A DNA stretch of 64,000 bases from an uncultured Alphaproteobacteria bacterium. GTDB lineage: Bacteria > Pseudomonadota > Alphaproteobacteria > Caulobacterales > Hyphomonadaceae. The position numbers were made by a program, and so were the translations under genes. Below the pieces are notes generated by a model. It was not told the DNA's origin. It did not search any database and worked only from the letters and a program-made list of their open reading frames with translations. The stretch lies in contig CAIKWZ010000041.1 of NCBI GenBank assembly GCA_903831255.1, forward strand, positions 1-64,000, given 5' to 3'. This document shows, one piece after another, positions 8,329 to 17,040 of the stretch (positions are counted from its first letter, which is position 1; each line of letters starts with the position of its first letter).

Positions 8329-9234
8329 TCAGCCCCCGGACCGGGAGATGACGCCCTCAATCACCCGGACAACGTCTTCAGGACTGTCCTCCTGAACGAA
8401 GTGGCCGCCTTTTAGCGTCTGGTGAGGCTGGCCCGTCGCGCCGGGGACCCGCGCTATGAACTCGGCGTCGCCGCCGCCCGTGACCGGATCACCGTCGCTG
8501 AAGGCCAGAACTACTGGCTTTTTGAAGGCTTCGAGGACGGCCCAGGCAGCGATGTTCTCTGCGACAGATGCATGCTGCCGGGTGATCGGAACCAGAGTTG
8601 GAAACTGCCGGGCCCCGGCCTTGAAACTCTCGTCCGGGAAAGGCGCATCATATGCCGCCACTTCGGCCTCGCTCAGCCCACGGCTGGTTCCGGCACTGAC
8701 GATTCTGCCTGTAGGAAATTCCGGAATGGACTGACTGAAGTTGAGCCAGTTCGCGAAGCCTTCACTCATCTGCTCGCCAACCGGCAGGCCCGTATTCGAT
8801 ATGACCACACCGGCGAAACGCTCAGGGAACGCAGCCACAAGCCGCAAGCCGATCAAACCGCCCCAATCCTGGCAGAAGAGTGTGATATCTTTGAGATCAA
8901 GCGCCACGAGCCACTGGCTCATCCACGCCACGTGACGCTCATAGGTGTAGTCCCCCCGCTCAGACGGCTTATCTGATTGGCCGAATCCGATGAGGTCCGG
9001 CGCCACCACCCGGCGGCCGTTGGCGGAGAGCGGGGCGATGACCTTGCGATAGAGATATGACCAGGTTGGCTCGCCGTGCATAAGCAGGACGGTGCGGCCG
9101 CTGCGGGGACCTTCGTCATAGTAGGCAAGACGCAGGGCGCCCCCGCTTCCGTCTTTGATCTCCGTAAATTCAGGGCTGAACGGCCAATCCGGCAGACCAG
9201 AGAAACGGTCCGCAGGGGTTCTTAGAACTTTCAT
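8329..9234 (-). CDS. Second haloalkane dehalogenase-like hydrolase
   Basis: A 301-residue paralogue of the product at 6303, with the same spacing throughout: HGEPTW at 53-58 (with the Glu found in DhlA), CQDWGG with nucleophile Asp123 and Trp124, SDGDPV with probable acid Asp249, and GGHFVQED with base His278. Trp163 in the cap is shared by both. The ATG at 9234 is preceded by GGAAG at good spacing; a GTG two codons upstream is possible. It heads the minus-strand trio with the MDR oxidoreductase and the first dehalogenase. The two paralogues may differ in substrate range. Epoxide hydrolase activity is the main alternative. Confidence 0.85.
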   Translation of the reverse strand: MKVLRTPADRFSGLPDWPFSPEFTEIKDGSGGALRLAYYDEGPRSGRTVLLMHGEPTWSYLYRKVIAPLSANGRRVVAPDLIGFGQSDKPSERGDYTYERHVAWMSQWLVALDLKDITLFCQDWGGLIGLRLVAAFPERFAGVVISNTGLPVGEQMSEGFANWLNFSQSIPEFPTGRIVSAGTSRGLSEAEVAAYDAPFPDESFKAGARQFPTLVPITRQHASVAENIAAWAVLEAFKKPVVLAFSDGDPVTGGGDAEFIARVPGATGQPHQTLKGGHFVQEDSPEDVVRVIEGVISRSGG

Positions 9235-10279
9235 GGGCACGCTTCCGACTTAAAGGGCCACGCCGTATTTATGGCATGCTAAATGCCAATTTTCTATTCT
9301 GTGGTCAATACGAATTCAAGAACCTCATTCCCGCTGGAGCTGACGCTGGCCAGATGGAAGGCTTGGATGGCGACTTCAGCCGAGCTCGTCTCCCTGAAAG
9401 ACGCCCCTCCAGCAGGGCGTCGAGGGATCAGGGTCATGCAAAAAGGCCGAGACCCAGGCCGGAGGAAATGGCCGACGCTTTTTGCGGAATGGGGGCTCTT
9501 GACTTGCCTTCCTTCCGTGTCTCAGCCCCGCTGCCCGTCACCTGCACGCCCTTTTGGCTGAGGTTGAGGCCTCGAATTCCGCGAAGGGACCGCCCTCGCG
9601 AGGTACGAGCGCCGTGACTTGGGCAGGCCGAGTTAGCGTGTCGCGTAGCCAGACCCAGCCCGTGATGCGAACGCACAACATCGTAAGGCGAGCGTCGCCA
9701 ACAGGAATTGATCGGAGCAAGTCTTCTACGCCGACTTCGGTCGGCATGTCGCATTTCCGGGATCCATACGATCAGCTCCCCCCTCAAACATTCTGGAAGC
9801 CAGATCCTGAGCTGCAGCGCGTACTCGGCCCCAATTGGCGGGCTTGTTCAAACGCACTCCAGAAGACCGGCCAGGCGGAGTTTCAGACAGCACAAGGCGC
9901 CTGATCGACGCAAATGAGCAGAGCGTTCATCATCGGGGCGTCGAAAACCGAAGGCGGGGCAAGGTCTTTTTTCTATCCCGCCATCAAAGCCATCAGCCCA
10001 CGCGAGCGCCGAATTCTTTGTCCCCTTTGACTGTCATCGAGGACGCTGGCCGGTGGGCACGGCGCCTAACGTAAAGTGGGCGCCGGCAATTCGGGGGTCA
10101 GGCGATAATCATAGCCGATGTTTTGTAAGTCTGCATGTATTGTGTCGGTCCGTACCAAACACATCCCCGGCCACAGCTGCGCTCCGCAGGACACCCTCGG
10201 CGAATGTCATGGCGGCTATCCCTCATTTGCGGTCGCCGCCGTCACTGGATAGTGTGGTAACGTCTGTTGGGAGACTCTG
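9235..10279. other. 1-kb region without a supported gene
   Basis: Several frames stay open on both strands, but none gives a recognisable family or a good ribosome site. A minus frame at 9538-9747 (LTMLCVRITGWVWLRDTLTRP) looks briefly protein-like but is short and has no context. The right part should contain the promoter of the lipoprotein gene at 10280, and the left end that of the dehalogenase group. I see no tRNA or strong hairpin. Confidence 0.45.
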
Positions 10280-11674
10280 ATGCGTCGACGTACCTTCCTG
10301 AGCGCATCTGCTGCTGCGGCAGCAATGGCGGGCCTTGGCGCCTGTCAGCCGCGAGATACGGAGGCCTTAACGCAGCCCCCCGCCCCACCGCCCCCCGAGG
10401 AGGTCGTCCTTCCGTCTGCAGATGACGAGGCAGATAGTTCCAACGCCCTGGAGCTTGGGGATTTCGAGGGGGTTGAAACGCCCGCTCTCGGCGCCAGTCT
10501 CATCGAGCCGGTGGACGCCACCCAATCTCAAGCTGTCCGAAGCCTGATCTACACGAAGGCCCTCACACAGGGCGCCTGGCCTGCGCCACCACTCGATGAC
10601 GCTCTTAAGGAGCTGATCGCCCGGAAGCGATACTGGGACATCGAGGATGCTGACCGACCGGTTCCAAACTGGCCGAACCTCCTGCGCGCGCCGGATTATC
10701 GACACCTCGAGGGCTTCGCGCAGCCCGCTGGAGAGACGTTCGAGCTCACTGCCGAGGCTCTCGTCTTTCTCGCAGAGCGAAACTCCTTTCAGTTCGCGGA
10801 CCGCCGGGCCGTGCGGGTCTTTGGGCTCCGCGGCTGCGCCCTGTCCGCCCCAGAGGAGGCCAGACCCTTCGCCGCCGCCCATTCGCTGCGGGTTCAGACC
10901 CCGGGACATCTCTCTTGTGAATGCGTCATGGGATTGTGGCGTCCTGAAGACAACATGATCGCAGTGTTTCGCGCCTCCACCACACCGTCTGCGTCGAACA
11001 TGTTCAAGGCTCTTCCGGCCGCCGGATATGGGACAAGCCTCCTGCCCACAGGCAAGTATCGATACCGCGCTGGCACACACAAGGCGAGCGACCCGAAGAA
11101 AGCTCAGACGGGCGCCCTTCTCATGGACCAGGACTATGTCGTTCTTCGTACGACGGATGATCTTTCCTTCGACCCCTATCAGGCCGGCGATGTGTGGACA
11201 CGAGGAGCGGCTCACAACATTCACAGCGCAGGACGATTCCGGGACGGACCGGATGTCTTCGACTCGGCTGGGTGCCAGGTCGTCCGTGGGTATTACGACC
11301 TCAACGACCGGACGCGATGCAACGGCCCCTGGGCGGCGTTTCGCCGTGATGCCGGTCTTGTCGATCCCAGCGGGGCCCCGACGGCGGAGGAAGCTCCAGG
11401 CGACGGCAGTTTCGAGTATATGCTGCTGACGGGACAAGAGGCGGCCCTTGCAGCGTCGAAGGAGCCCGGCTTCATGGAAGGATACTATCGCCTTCGCCCC
11501 GGCAGTTCAGGTCAGAGCGTTCTGGATTACAAGCAGAAGCTCTCAGCTCTCTTCCCGGACATCAAGCTGGCGGCGGTCGATCGGTTCGACAGCCCGACGT
11601 CATTTGCGACGCTGATACTTCATAAGGACCGACAGGGAGAATTCGCATCTGTCGTGACTGAACCGCTGGCCTGA
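10280..11674 (+). CDS. Tat-exported lipoprotein, possible L,D-transpeptidase-like
   Basis: The 464-residue product opens with a twin-arginine motif (RRRTFLS) and a lipobox ending at Cys22 (GLGAC), so it should be exported folded and lipidated. A Pro-rich linker follows. The central part has TTPS and LLPTGKY near 235-260, then His312 and His315 followed by SAGCQVV with Cys332. This His...S-x-G-C arrangement recalls the YkuD-type L,D-transpeptidase active site. The C-terminus has LRPGSSGQSVLDYKQKL, reminiscent of a peptidoglycan-binding repeat. A cell-wall role is inferred. Direct family membership is not clear to me. Confidence 0.55.
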   Translation: MRRRTFLSASAAAAAMAGLGACQPRDTEALTQPPAPPPPEEVVLPSADDEADSSNALELGDFEGVETPALGASLIEPVDATQSQAVRSLIYTKALTQGAWPAPPLDDALKELIARKRYWDIEDADRPVPNWPNLLRAPDYRHLEGFAQPAGETFELTAEALVFLAERNSFQFADRRAVRVFGLRGCALSAPEEARPFAAAHSLRVQTPGHLSCECVMGLWRPEDNMIAVFRASTTPSASNMFKALPAAGYGTSLLPTGKYRYRAGTHKASDPKKAQTGALLMDQDYVVLRTTDDLSFDPYQAGDVWTRGAAHNIHSAGRFRDGPDVFDSAGCQVVRGYYDLNDRTRCNGPWAAFRRDAGLVDPSGAPTAEEAPGDGSFEYMLLTGQEAALAASKEPGFMEGYYRLRPGSSGQSVLDYKQKLSALFPDIKLAAVDRFDSPTSFATLILHKDRQGEFASVVTEPLA

Positions 11675-11822
11675 GCCATTCTCCTGTCGGCTCTCCGACG
11701 CGTCGAAAAACGGAGCGGCGCCAGCCCCGTCCCTGTCGACATGCTAAGGCTAGGGGTCGAAACGTCCCTCTGGCTGAGGCGCGGTCCAGGATCAAGCCTG
11801 AGAGACGCCCATAGACGGGTCG

Positions 11823-12383
11823 TCAGCGAACCGTCCGAGCAATCCATCCGGCAAAGGCGTCCGCAAAGGCCTTGAAGAAGTCCTGAGTTCTGGCGGCGCG
11901 GAACTCCCCAGCGTCATCAAAAAGGGAGAAAGCGTCACCGACATAGGCCTCAGGCTGCTGCATCACAGGCATATCGAGGAAGACAAGAGACTGGCGCAGG
12001 TGATGATTGGCGCCGAAACCGCCAAGGGCCCCGGGCGACAGAGACATGATCGCAGCAGGCTTTCCAGACCAAGCACTCTGGCCATAGGGACGCGAGCCGA
12101 CGTCTATGGCGTTCTTCAGAGCCGCAGGTACGGAACGGTTGTATTCCGGCGTTACGAACAGAACGGCGTCGCACGATCGGATCTCATGGCGAAAGCGCGT
12201 CCAGGCTTCCGGCGCGCCGGCAGCCTCGACATCCTCGTTGTAAAGCGAGAGATCGCCGATCTCGGCGATCCTCAATACCGTCTGGTCTGACGCGAGGCGA
12301 ATAAGCGCCTGAGCGGCCTTGCGGCTCACGGACGCTTCACGAAGGCTTCCGATCACGACAGATACGGCAAAGGGTGCAGGCAT
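11823..12383 (-). CDS. NADPH-dependent FMN reductase
   Basis: The 186-residue flavodoxin-like protein has the FMN phosphate loop (VIGSLREASVSRKAA), the family block FVTPEYNRSVPAALKNAID and SGKPAAIMSLSPGALGG. The family reduces FMN, quinones or chromate with NAD(P)H in the cytoplasm. The ATG at 12383 follows AAGGAG at six bases. The pirin gene lies 70 bases upstream on the same strand, and together they probably form an operon divergent from the LysR regulator at 13253. This suggests a redox or electrophile stress response, by inference. Confidence 0.88.
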   Translation of the reverse strand: MPAPFAVSVVIGSLREASVSRKAAQALIRLASDQTVLRIAEIGDLSLYNEDVEAAGAPEAWTRFRHEIRSCDAVLFVTPEYNRSVPAALKNAIDVGSRPYGQSAWSGKPAAIMSLSPGALGGFGANHHLRQSLVFLDMPVMQQPEAYVGDAFSLFDDAGEFRAARTQDFFKAFADAFAGWIARTVR

Positions 12384-12453
12384 GACGAGCTCCTTTGGCA
12401 AAGGTGAAAAGGGCGATTGATGAGGTGTTCAGGACGGCGGATCGGGCGTCCGT

Positions 12454-13152
12454 TCAGGCTGTATCGACCAGTACGAGTTCGCTGTCCTCGAGAGCGATCA
12501 GTTCGAGGCGATCCAGACCCGCTATAGCGACGCCGTCTCGGGCGTTCACTTCGGTATCGCCCAGACGAACCCGTCCGAGGGCTGGAGCAAGATAAAGAAA
12601 GCGATCCGGCCTGGATGGGTAGACGACACGTTCTCCGGCCCTGAGGGTGGCTCCAAGCACCCGGGCCTGCGCCCGGATCGGAAGAGCGCCTTCATCTCCG
12701 GCCATGCCCGAGGCGAGCACCCCAAACCGACCGGTCCGGTCGCTCTTCGGAAACGGTCGGGCGCCCCATGCAGGTTGTCCGCCGGCCTGATCGGGTAAGA
12801 TCCAGATCTGGAAGATCCTCGTCTCGACGTCTTCCATGTTGAATTCGGAATGGGTCACGCCGGTCCCAGCCGACATCACCTGAACATCACCCGCTCCCGT
12901 GCGGCCCATGTTTCCGAGGCTGTCGCGATGAGTAATAGCTCCTTCGCGGACATAGGTGATGATCTCCATGTCCTGGTGACCGTGAGTTGGAAACCCGCTT
13001 CCGGGCGCGATGACGTCGTCATTCCAGACCCGAAGTCGTCCCCAGTTCATTCGACGGGGATCACGATAGGCGGCGAAGGAGAAGTGGTGTCGGGCCTTGA
13101 GCCACCCATGGTCGGCGGCGCCGAGGCTGGAGAAGGGGCGAAGATCGATCAT
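12454..13152 (-). CDS. Pirin family protein
   Basis: The 232-residue bicupin has the pirin core: GWLKARHHFSFAAY, then the metal-binding PTHGHQDMEIITYVREG with its His pair, and GTGVTHSEFN. Some bacterial pirins are quercetin 2,3-dioxygenases; others act as regulators. The ATG at 13152 is taken as start because the fold begins there, while the longer frame would run into the divergent LysR gene. A LysR regulator is transcribed from the opposite side of a 100-base spacer, a common arrangement for controlled pirin genes. Confidence 0.88.
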   Translation of the reverse strand: MIDLRPFSSLGAADHGWLKARHHFSFAAYRDPRRMNWGRLRVWNDDVIAPGSGFPTHGHQDMEIITYVREGAITHRDSLGNMGRTGAGDVQVMSAGTGVTHSEFNMEDVETRIFQIWILPDQAGGQPAWGARPFPKSDRTGRFGVLASGMAGDEGALPIRAQARVLGATLRAGERVVYPSRPDRFLYLAPALGRVRLGDTEVNARDGVAIAGLDRLELIALEDSELVLVDTA

Positions 13153-13199
13153 GGCGGAACCGGTCCCGGGTTTTGAGACCAACACCCTAGCCCTTGCCT

Positions 13200-13252
13200 G
13201 ATGATCGTATAACCGGGATAAAGTGGTTTGTTTTGTTCTATAAAGTTGTACG
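13200..13252. promoter_or_regulatory. Divergent pirin/LysR control region
   Basis: The 100-base spacer between the pirin and LysR genes is AT-richer than its surroundings. It contains an interrupted dyad AACC (13211-13214) - 10 bases - GGTT (13225-13228), similar in form to LysR-type binding sites, and an AT-rich TATAAAG just before the LysR start. This is a candidate operator for the LysR protein. No footprint is implied. Confidence 0.35.
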
Positions 13253-14149
13253 ATGGACATCGGTCGGCCCACCCTTGATCAGATCCGCATCTTTCTGGCG
13301 GTTGCGGACGCCGGCAGCTTCAATTTAGCGGCCAAGAAGCTCGGGCGCGCCCTCTCCGTCGTCAGCTACGGAATCGCAACTCTTGAGGCCCAGCTTGGCG
13401 TGGAGCTGTTCGAGAGGCACGGCTCAAGGCGGCCGCAGCTGACGCCCGCGGGACGCGCGCTTCTGGCGGACGCCCGAGCCGTATCTGACGAAACCGACGG
13501 ACTGATCGCCCGGGCGCGGGGAATTCGCCAGGGACTGGAGACGGAAGTCTCCCTCGCCTTCGACGTGATGGTCCCCAGTCGGACGATTGCCGAATTACTG
13601 CGCGACTTTCAGGAGACCTTTCCAACCGTCAATCTGCGCCTGCATGTGGAGGCGCTCGGCGCCGTCGCCGCGCTGGTGATTGATGAAAAGGCGCACCTCG
13701 CCCTCGCGGGTCCCAATCTTCTTTCCCTGCCTGAGCTGGAACGTCGGGCTGCCGGTTCTGTAGAGCTTATCCCGGTGGCAGCGCCTGATCATCCCCTCGC
13801 GCTTAGCAAGCTGATTGTGCCCGGAGACATCCGACGCCACCTGCAGCTGGTCCTGACCGACCGCTCGAAGCTGACCGAGGGGCGGGACTTCTCGGTTCTC
13901 AGTGATCGCACCTGGCGGCTCGCAGACCTTGGGGCCAAGCACGCTCTGCTGCTCGAGGGCATCGGCTGGGGCAACATGCCGGCACATGCGATCGCCGACG
14001 ATCTGAGCGCCGGACGTCTGGTCGAGCTCTCTGTGCCTGACTCCCCGCGTGTCAAATACAATCTCAACCTGCTGTGGCGGAAAGACAGCCGCCCCGGCCC
14101 GGCAAGCTGCTGGCTTCTGGAAGCGCTGGTGGACAGACGCCCATCCTGA
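13253..14149 (+). CDS. LysR family transcriptional regulator
   Basis: The 298-residue protein has an N-terminal winged helix-turn-helix of LysR type (DQIRIFLAVADAGSFNLAAKKLGRALSVVSYGI, then LEAQLGVELFER and TPAGRALL) followed by a two-lobe effector-binding domain from about residue 90. It is divergent from the pirin/FMN-reductase pair, so it likely controls that pair and itself. The inducer is unknown. The start ATG is the first in frame and places the HTH at the N-terminus, as in the family. Confidence 0.92.
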   Translation: MDIGRPTLDQIRIFLAVADAGSFNLAAKKLGRALSVVSYGIATLEAQLGVELFERHGSRRPQLTPAGRALLADARAVSDETDGLIARARGIRQGLETEVSLAFDVMVPSRTIAELLRDFQETFPTVNLRLHVEALGAVAALVIDEKAHLALAGPNLLSLPELERRAAGSVELIPVAAPDHPLALSKLIVPGDIRRHLQLVLTDRSKLTEGRDFSVLSDRTWRLADLGAKHALLLEGIGWGNMPAHAIADDLSAGRLVELSVPDSPRVKYNLNLLWRKDSRPGPASCWLLEALVDRRPS

Positions 14150-14346
14150 GGGCCTCGATTATGCGCGTGCGAGACATCCGGGAACCGCCCCTGCGCTCAG
14201 AGTTGAGCTTCGCCGAGGATCGGTCGGGGAAAGTCCCCGCAGGATCATTACTGCGCATGATTGTGACACAAGATCCTGCGCGATATGTCCTTCAGCAACG
14301 ACGGCTGATGATCCAACCGGACCGTCGACACACAGGGGACGGACGC

Positions 14347-16680
14347 ATGCGAGGCTTCAACAAGAGACCGGGATCTTTTAAACCCATGCTCGCCTGCGCT
14401 GCATTGCTGGCGTTAGCGGGCTGCGCCGCGGCTGTCATGGCGCAACAGGGCCCCTCGACGCTCAAAGCCTATGATGCAGGTCAGTGGACCTATTGGGGAG
14501 GCGATGCGGGCCAGACCCGCTATGCGCCGCTTGGCGACATCAACCTTTCCAATGTCGATCGACTGAAGATCGCCTGGAGATGGACCGCTGACTCTAACGG
14601 AGGCCCTGGGGCGGACAACTACAAGGCCACCCCCCTGCTTGATGACGGCGTCCTCTATGTCCCATGGGTCAACCATGGAGCGGCCGCCATCGACGCCGGT
14701 ACGGGCAAGACGCTCTGGACCTACGAAACCCAGCCGGCGGATATTGGCGGGGGGGCCTCATCCCTCGCTCCGAGAAGTCTCGCCTATTGGACTGACGGCG
14801 CCGACAAGCGCCTCTTCCATAACTCGCTTGATGGACGTCTGATCGCGATTGACGCCCGAACGGGACAAGCGGCGAGGGAGTTCGGTCGGGACGGCGTTGT
14901 CAATCTGCGTGATGATCTCGCCCCGGAACGCTCCGTGCGCAGCGATGTGCGGTCCGTCTCGCCAGCGATTGTGGTCGGCGACATCGTGATCGCTCAGATC
15001 ATACCCTCTGGGGGGCGTAACAAGGAGGTCCTTCCCGGCGATATACGCGGTTACGACGTACGAACGGGCCGCCTCGTCTGGACGTTCCACGTTGTGCCCA
15101 GACCGGGCGAGTTCGGATACGAAACCTGGGAGAACGGAAGCGCCGATTATGTCGGACAGGCTGGCGTCTGGACCATGATGAGCGCGGATCCGGAACTGGG
15201 CTATGTCTATCTTCCCACAGATACGCCCTCGAACGACTTTGCCGGCGTCGACAGACCGGGAGACGGGCTCTTCGCCGAGAGCCTTGTCTGCCTCGATGCG
15301 AAGACCGGACGTCGGGTCTGGCACTTTCAGACGGTCCACCACGGGGTCTTCGACTATGATAATCCTTCTGCTCCTATTCTTCATGACGTCATTGTGGACG
15401 GCGAACGTATTGAGGCGGTCAGCCAGCTGACCAAGCAGGGTTTCATCTTCACCTTTGATCGACGCACGGGGGAGCCTGTCTGGCCGATCGAGGAGCGCGC
15501 TGTTCCACAGAGCCGGGTCCCCGGCGAGAAGACATCGCCGACCCAGCCATTTCCGACACGGCCGGTCCCGTTCGCACCGCAGGGCTACAGCGAAGCGAAC
15601 CTTATCGACTTCACGCCTGAGCTGAGAGCAGAGGCGATCGACATCATGAAGGCCTATGACAAGGGCCCGCTATTCACTCCGCCTGCCGAGGTGACCGCGA
15701 GTATCAAGGGGACGCTGATCTACCCGGGCTTCGGAGGCGGAGCGAACTGGAATGGCGGAGCCTTTGATCCAGCCACCCACATTCTCTACATCCCGACCCG
15801 CAATCGACCGAGCGCCGTCGGCGTGACGCGCGGAGACCCCGCTCGGACCAACCTGTCCTATGTTCAGGCCAACAACACGACCCTGATGGGCCCTCGGGGC
15901 CTGCCCCTGTTCAAGCCGCCCTATAGCGAGCTGGTGGCCATGAACATGAATACGGGCGAGATCGCCTGGCGACAGGCCAACGGCGCCGCACCGGATTTTG
16001 TCCGCAATCATCCTGATCTTCAGGGGCTCGGGCTTGATTTCAACGCCATGGGTCAGTTCGACATACGTCCAGGTCCTCTGCTCACCCGGGAGCTTCTGTT
16101 CATGGGCGAGTCCGGCACCATATCCGCCAGTCGTGGCGGGGCTCTGCTTCGGATCTATGACAAGCGGGACGGACGCGTCGTCCATGCGACGCCTCTGCCG
16201 ACCCTGTCGACCGGAGCGCCTATGACCTATGTCCAGAACGGTCGTCAGTATGTCGTGATCGCCGTCTCGGCTCCAGGAAAACCCGCCGAGATCGTCGCTC
16301 TCACCCTCGACGGGATGAGCGATAACGGCGCTCCGCCTCCCAGAGGCGTTCCCCTGTCTCCGGCGCCGACGTCTCGATCGACGGCAATCGCCTCAATCAG
16401 CGCCACTCCCGCAGAGCTGGCGATCGGCGCTTCAGCCTTCGGACGCATGTGCGCCGGCTGTCACGCGGCAGACGGCTCCGGCGGCGCCGGACCACGTATT
16501 ACCGGGCGCACTGACCCCGCCAATATCGCGCGGGTCATCTCTCAGGGACAGGGAGAGATGCCCGCGCTGGCTAACAGCCTCACGGTCTCTGAGATCGACG
16601 CCATCGCCAAATACGTTGTCAAAACACTCGTGGCGCCAGCAGCAATAACCCGAAGCGGCGCGGCGCCTGACAATCCCTAG
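14347..16680 (+). CDS. PQQ-dependent dehydrogenase with fused cytochrome c domain
   Basis: The 777-residue product has a signal peptide (with an LAGC that might be a lipobox; cleavage after VMA is the alternative). An eight-bladed quinoprotein propeller follows: its opening WTYWGGDAGQTRYAPL and the NVDRLKIAWRW repeat are typical of PQQ alcohol and sugar dehydrogenases. The C-terminus is a class I cytochrome c domain with CAGCH at 702-706 and a likely Met738 ligand (GEMPAL). It should oxidise an alcohol or sugar in the periplasm and pass electrons through its own haem. The ATG at 14347 follows AGGGGACGG. It stands before the glycoside-oxidation genes. Confidence 0.9.
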   Translation: MRGFNKRPGSFKPMLACAALLALAGCAAAVMAQQGPSTLKAYDAGQWTYWGGDAGQTRYAPLGDINLSNVDRLKIAWRWTADSNGGPGADNYKATPLLDDGVLYVPWVNHGAAAIDAGTGKTLWTYETQPADIGGGASSLAPRSLAYWTDGADKRLFHNSLDGRLIAIDARTGQAAREFGRDGVVNLRDDLAPERSVRSDVRSVSPAIVVGDIVIAQIIPSGGRNKEVLPGDIRGYDVRTGRLVWTFHVVPRPGEFGYETWENGSADYVGQAGVWTMMSADPELGYVYLPTDTPSNDFAGVDRPGDGLFAESLVCLDAKTGRRVWHFQTVHHGVFDYDNPSAPILHDVIVDGERIEAVSQLTKQGFIFTFDRRTGEPVWPIEERAVPQSRVPGEKTSPTQPFPTRPVPFAPQGYSEANLIDFTPELRAEAIDIMKAYDKGPLFTPPAEVTASIKGTLIYPGFGGGANWNGGAFDPATHILYIPTRNRPSAVGVTRGDPARTNLSYVQANNTTLMGPRGLPLFKPPYSELVAMNMNTGEIAWRQANGAAPDFVRNHPDLQGLGLDFNAMGQFDIRPGPLLTRELLFMGESGTISASRGGALLRIYDKRDGRVVHATPLPTLSTGAPMTYVQNGRQYVVIAVSAPGKPAEIVALTLDGMSDNGAPPPRGVPLSPAPTSRSTAIASISATPAELAIGASAFGRMCAGCHAADGSGGAGPRITGRTDPANIARVISQGQGEMPALANSLTVSEIDAIAKYVVKTLVAPAAITRSGAAPDNP

Positions 16681-17040
16681 GACCGGTCCTGCGGGGGAGA
16701 TGTCCATTGGGTCCTAAGGTTCAACGGACTGGCTTCTCGAAAGACCTTGTCGATTCGTAAGGTCGGGGTCTTCCCACCTCTCGTCTGGATTGATCTGGGC
16801 GGGCGGTCGCATTGTCGGTCAGGATCGCACTGTGGTTGGGCCTCTCAACCCTTCAGAACACAAGCGTCATCCCGGCGCCGGTTTTATCCCCGGCTCGCAG
16901 CGCGCGGGACCCGGGACGGTCCAGATCTCAAACCGAAGGGCTTTCACTGTCACAAGGCGTGGTCAGGCTGTCTGACGAAAGCTGCGTCAGCTGGGTCTCA
17001 GCAATGCGCGCCGTCGTTATCCGGCGCCGAGACCCATCCG
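16681..17040. other. Convergent intergenic region
   Basis: This 360-base gap lies between the ends of two convergent genes. I see no coding frame with family features. Its right end holds an interrupted hairpin, described separately. Confidence 0.5.
16993..17035 (-). terminator. Interrupted hairpin, possible terminator
   Basis: GGGTCTC (16993-16999) pairs with GAGACCC (17029-17035), and an inner GCGCC/GGCGC stem (17008-17012 with 17023-17027) closes a 10-base loop. It lies just after the stop of the minus-strand gene ending at 17041. There is no clear T-run, so a simple intrinsic terminator is not proven. Confidence 0.35.

Noticed and set aside
9538-9747. Small minus frame with LTMLCVRITGWVWLRD
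   Set aside because: Too short, no ribosome site, no family; kept only as a note in the 1-kb spacer.
10367-11437. Long minus-strand open frame of 356 residues
   Set aside because: It lies opposite the lipoprotein gene, has no family features and arises from high GC.
14074-14346. Upstream extension of the PQQ dehydrogenase frame
   Set aside because: It overlaps the LysR gene and would bury the signal peptide; the ATG at 14347 has a good ribosome site.
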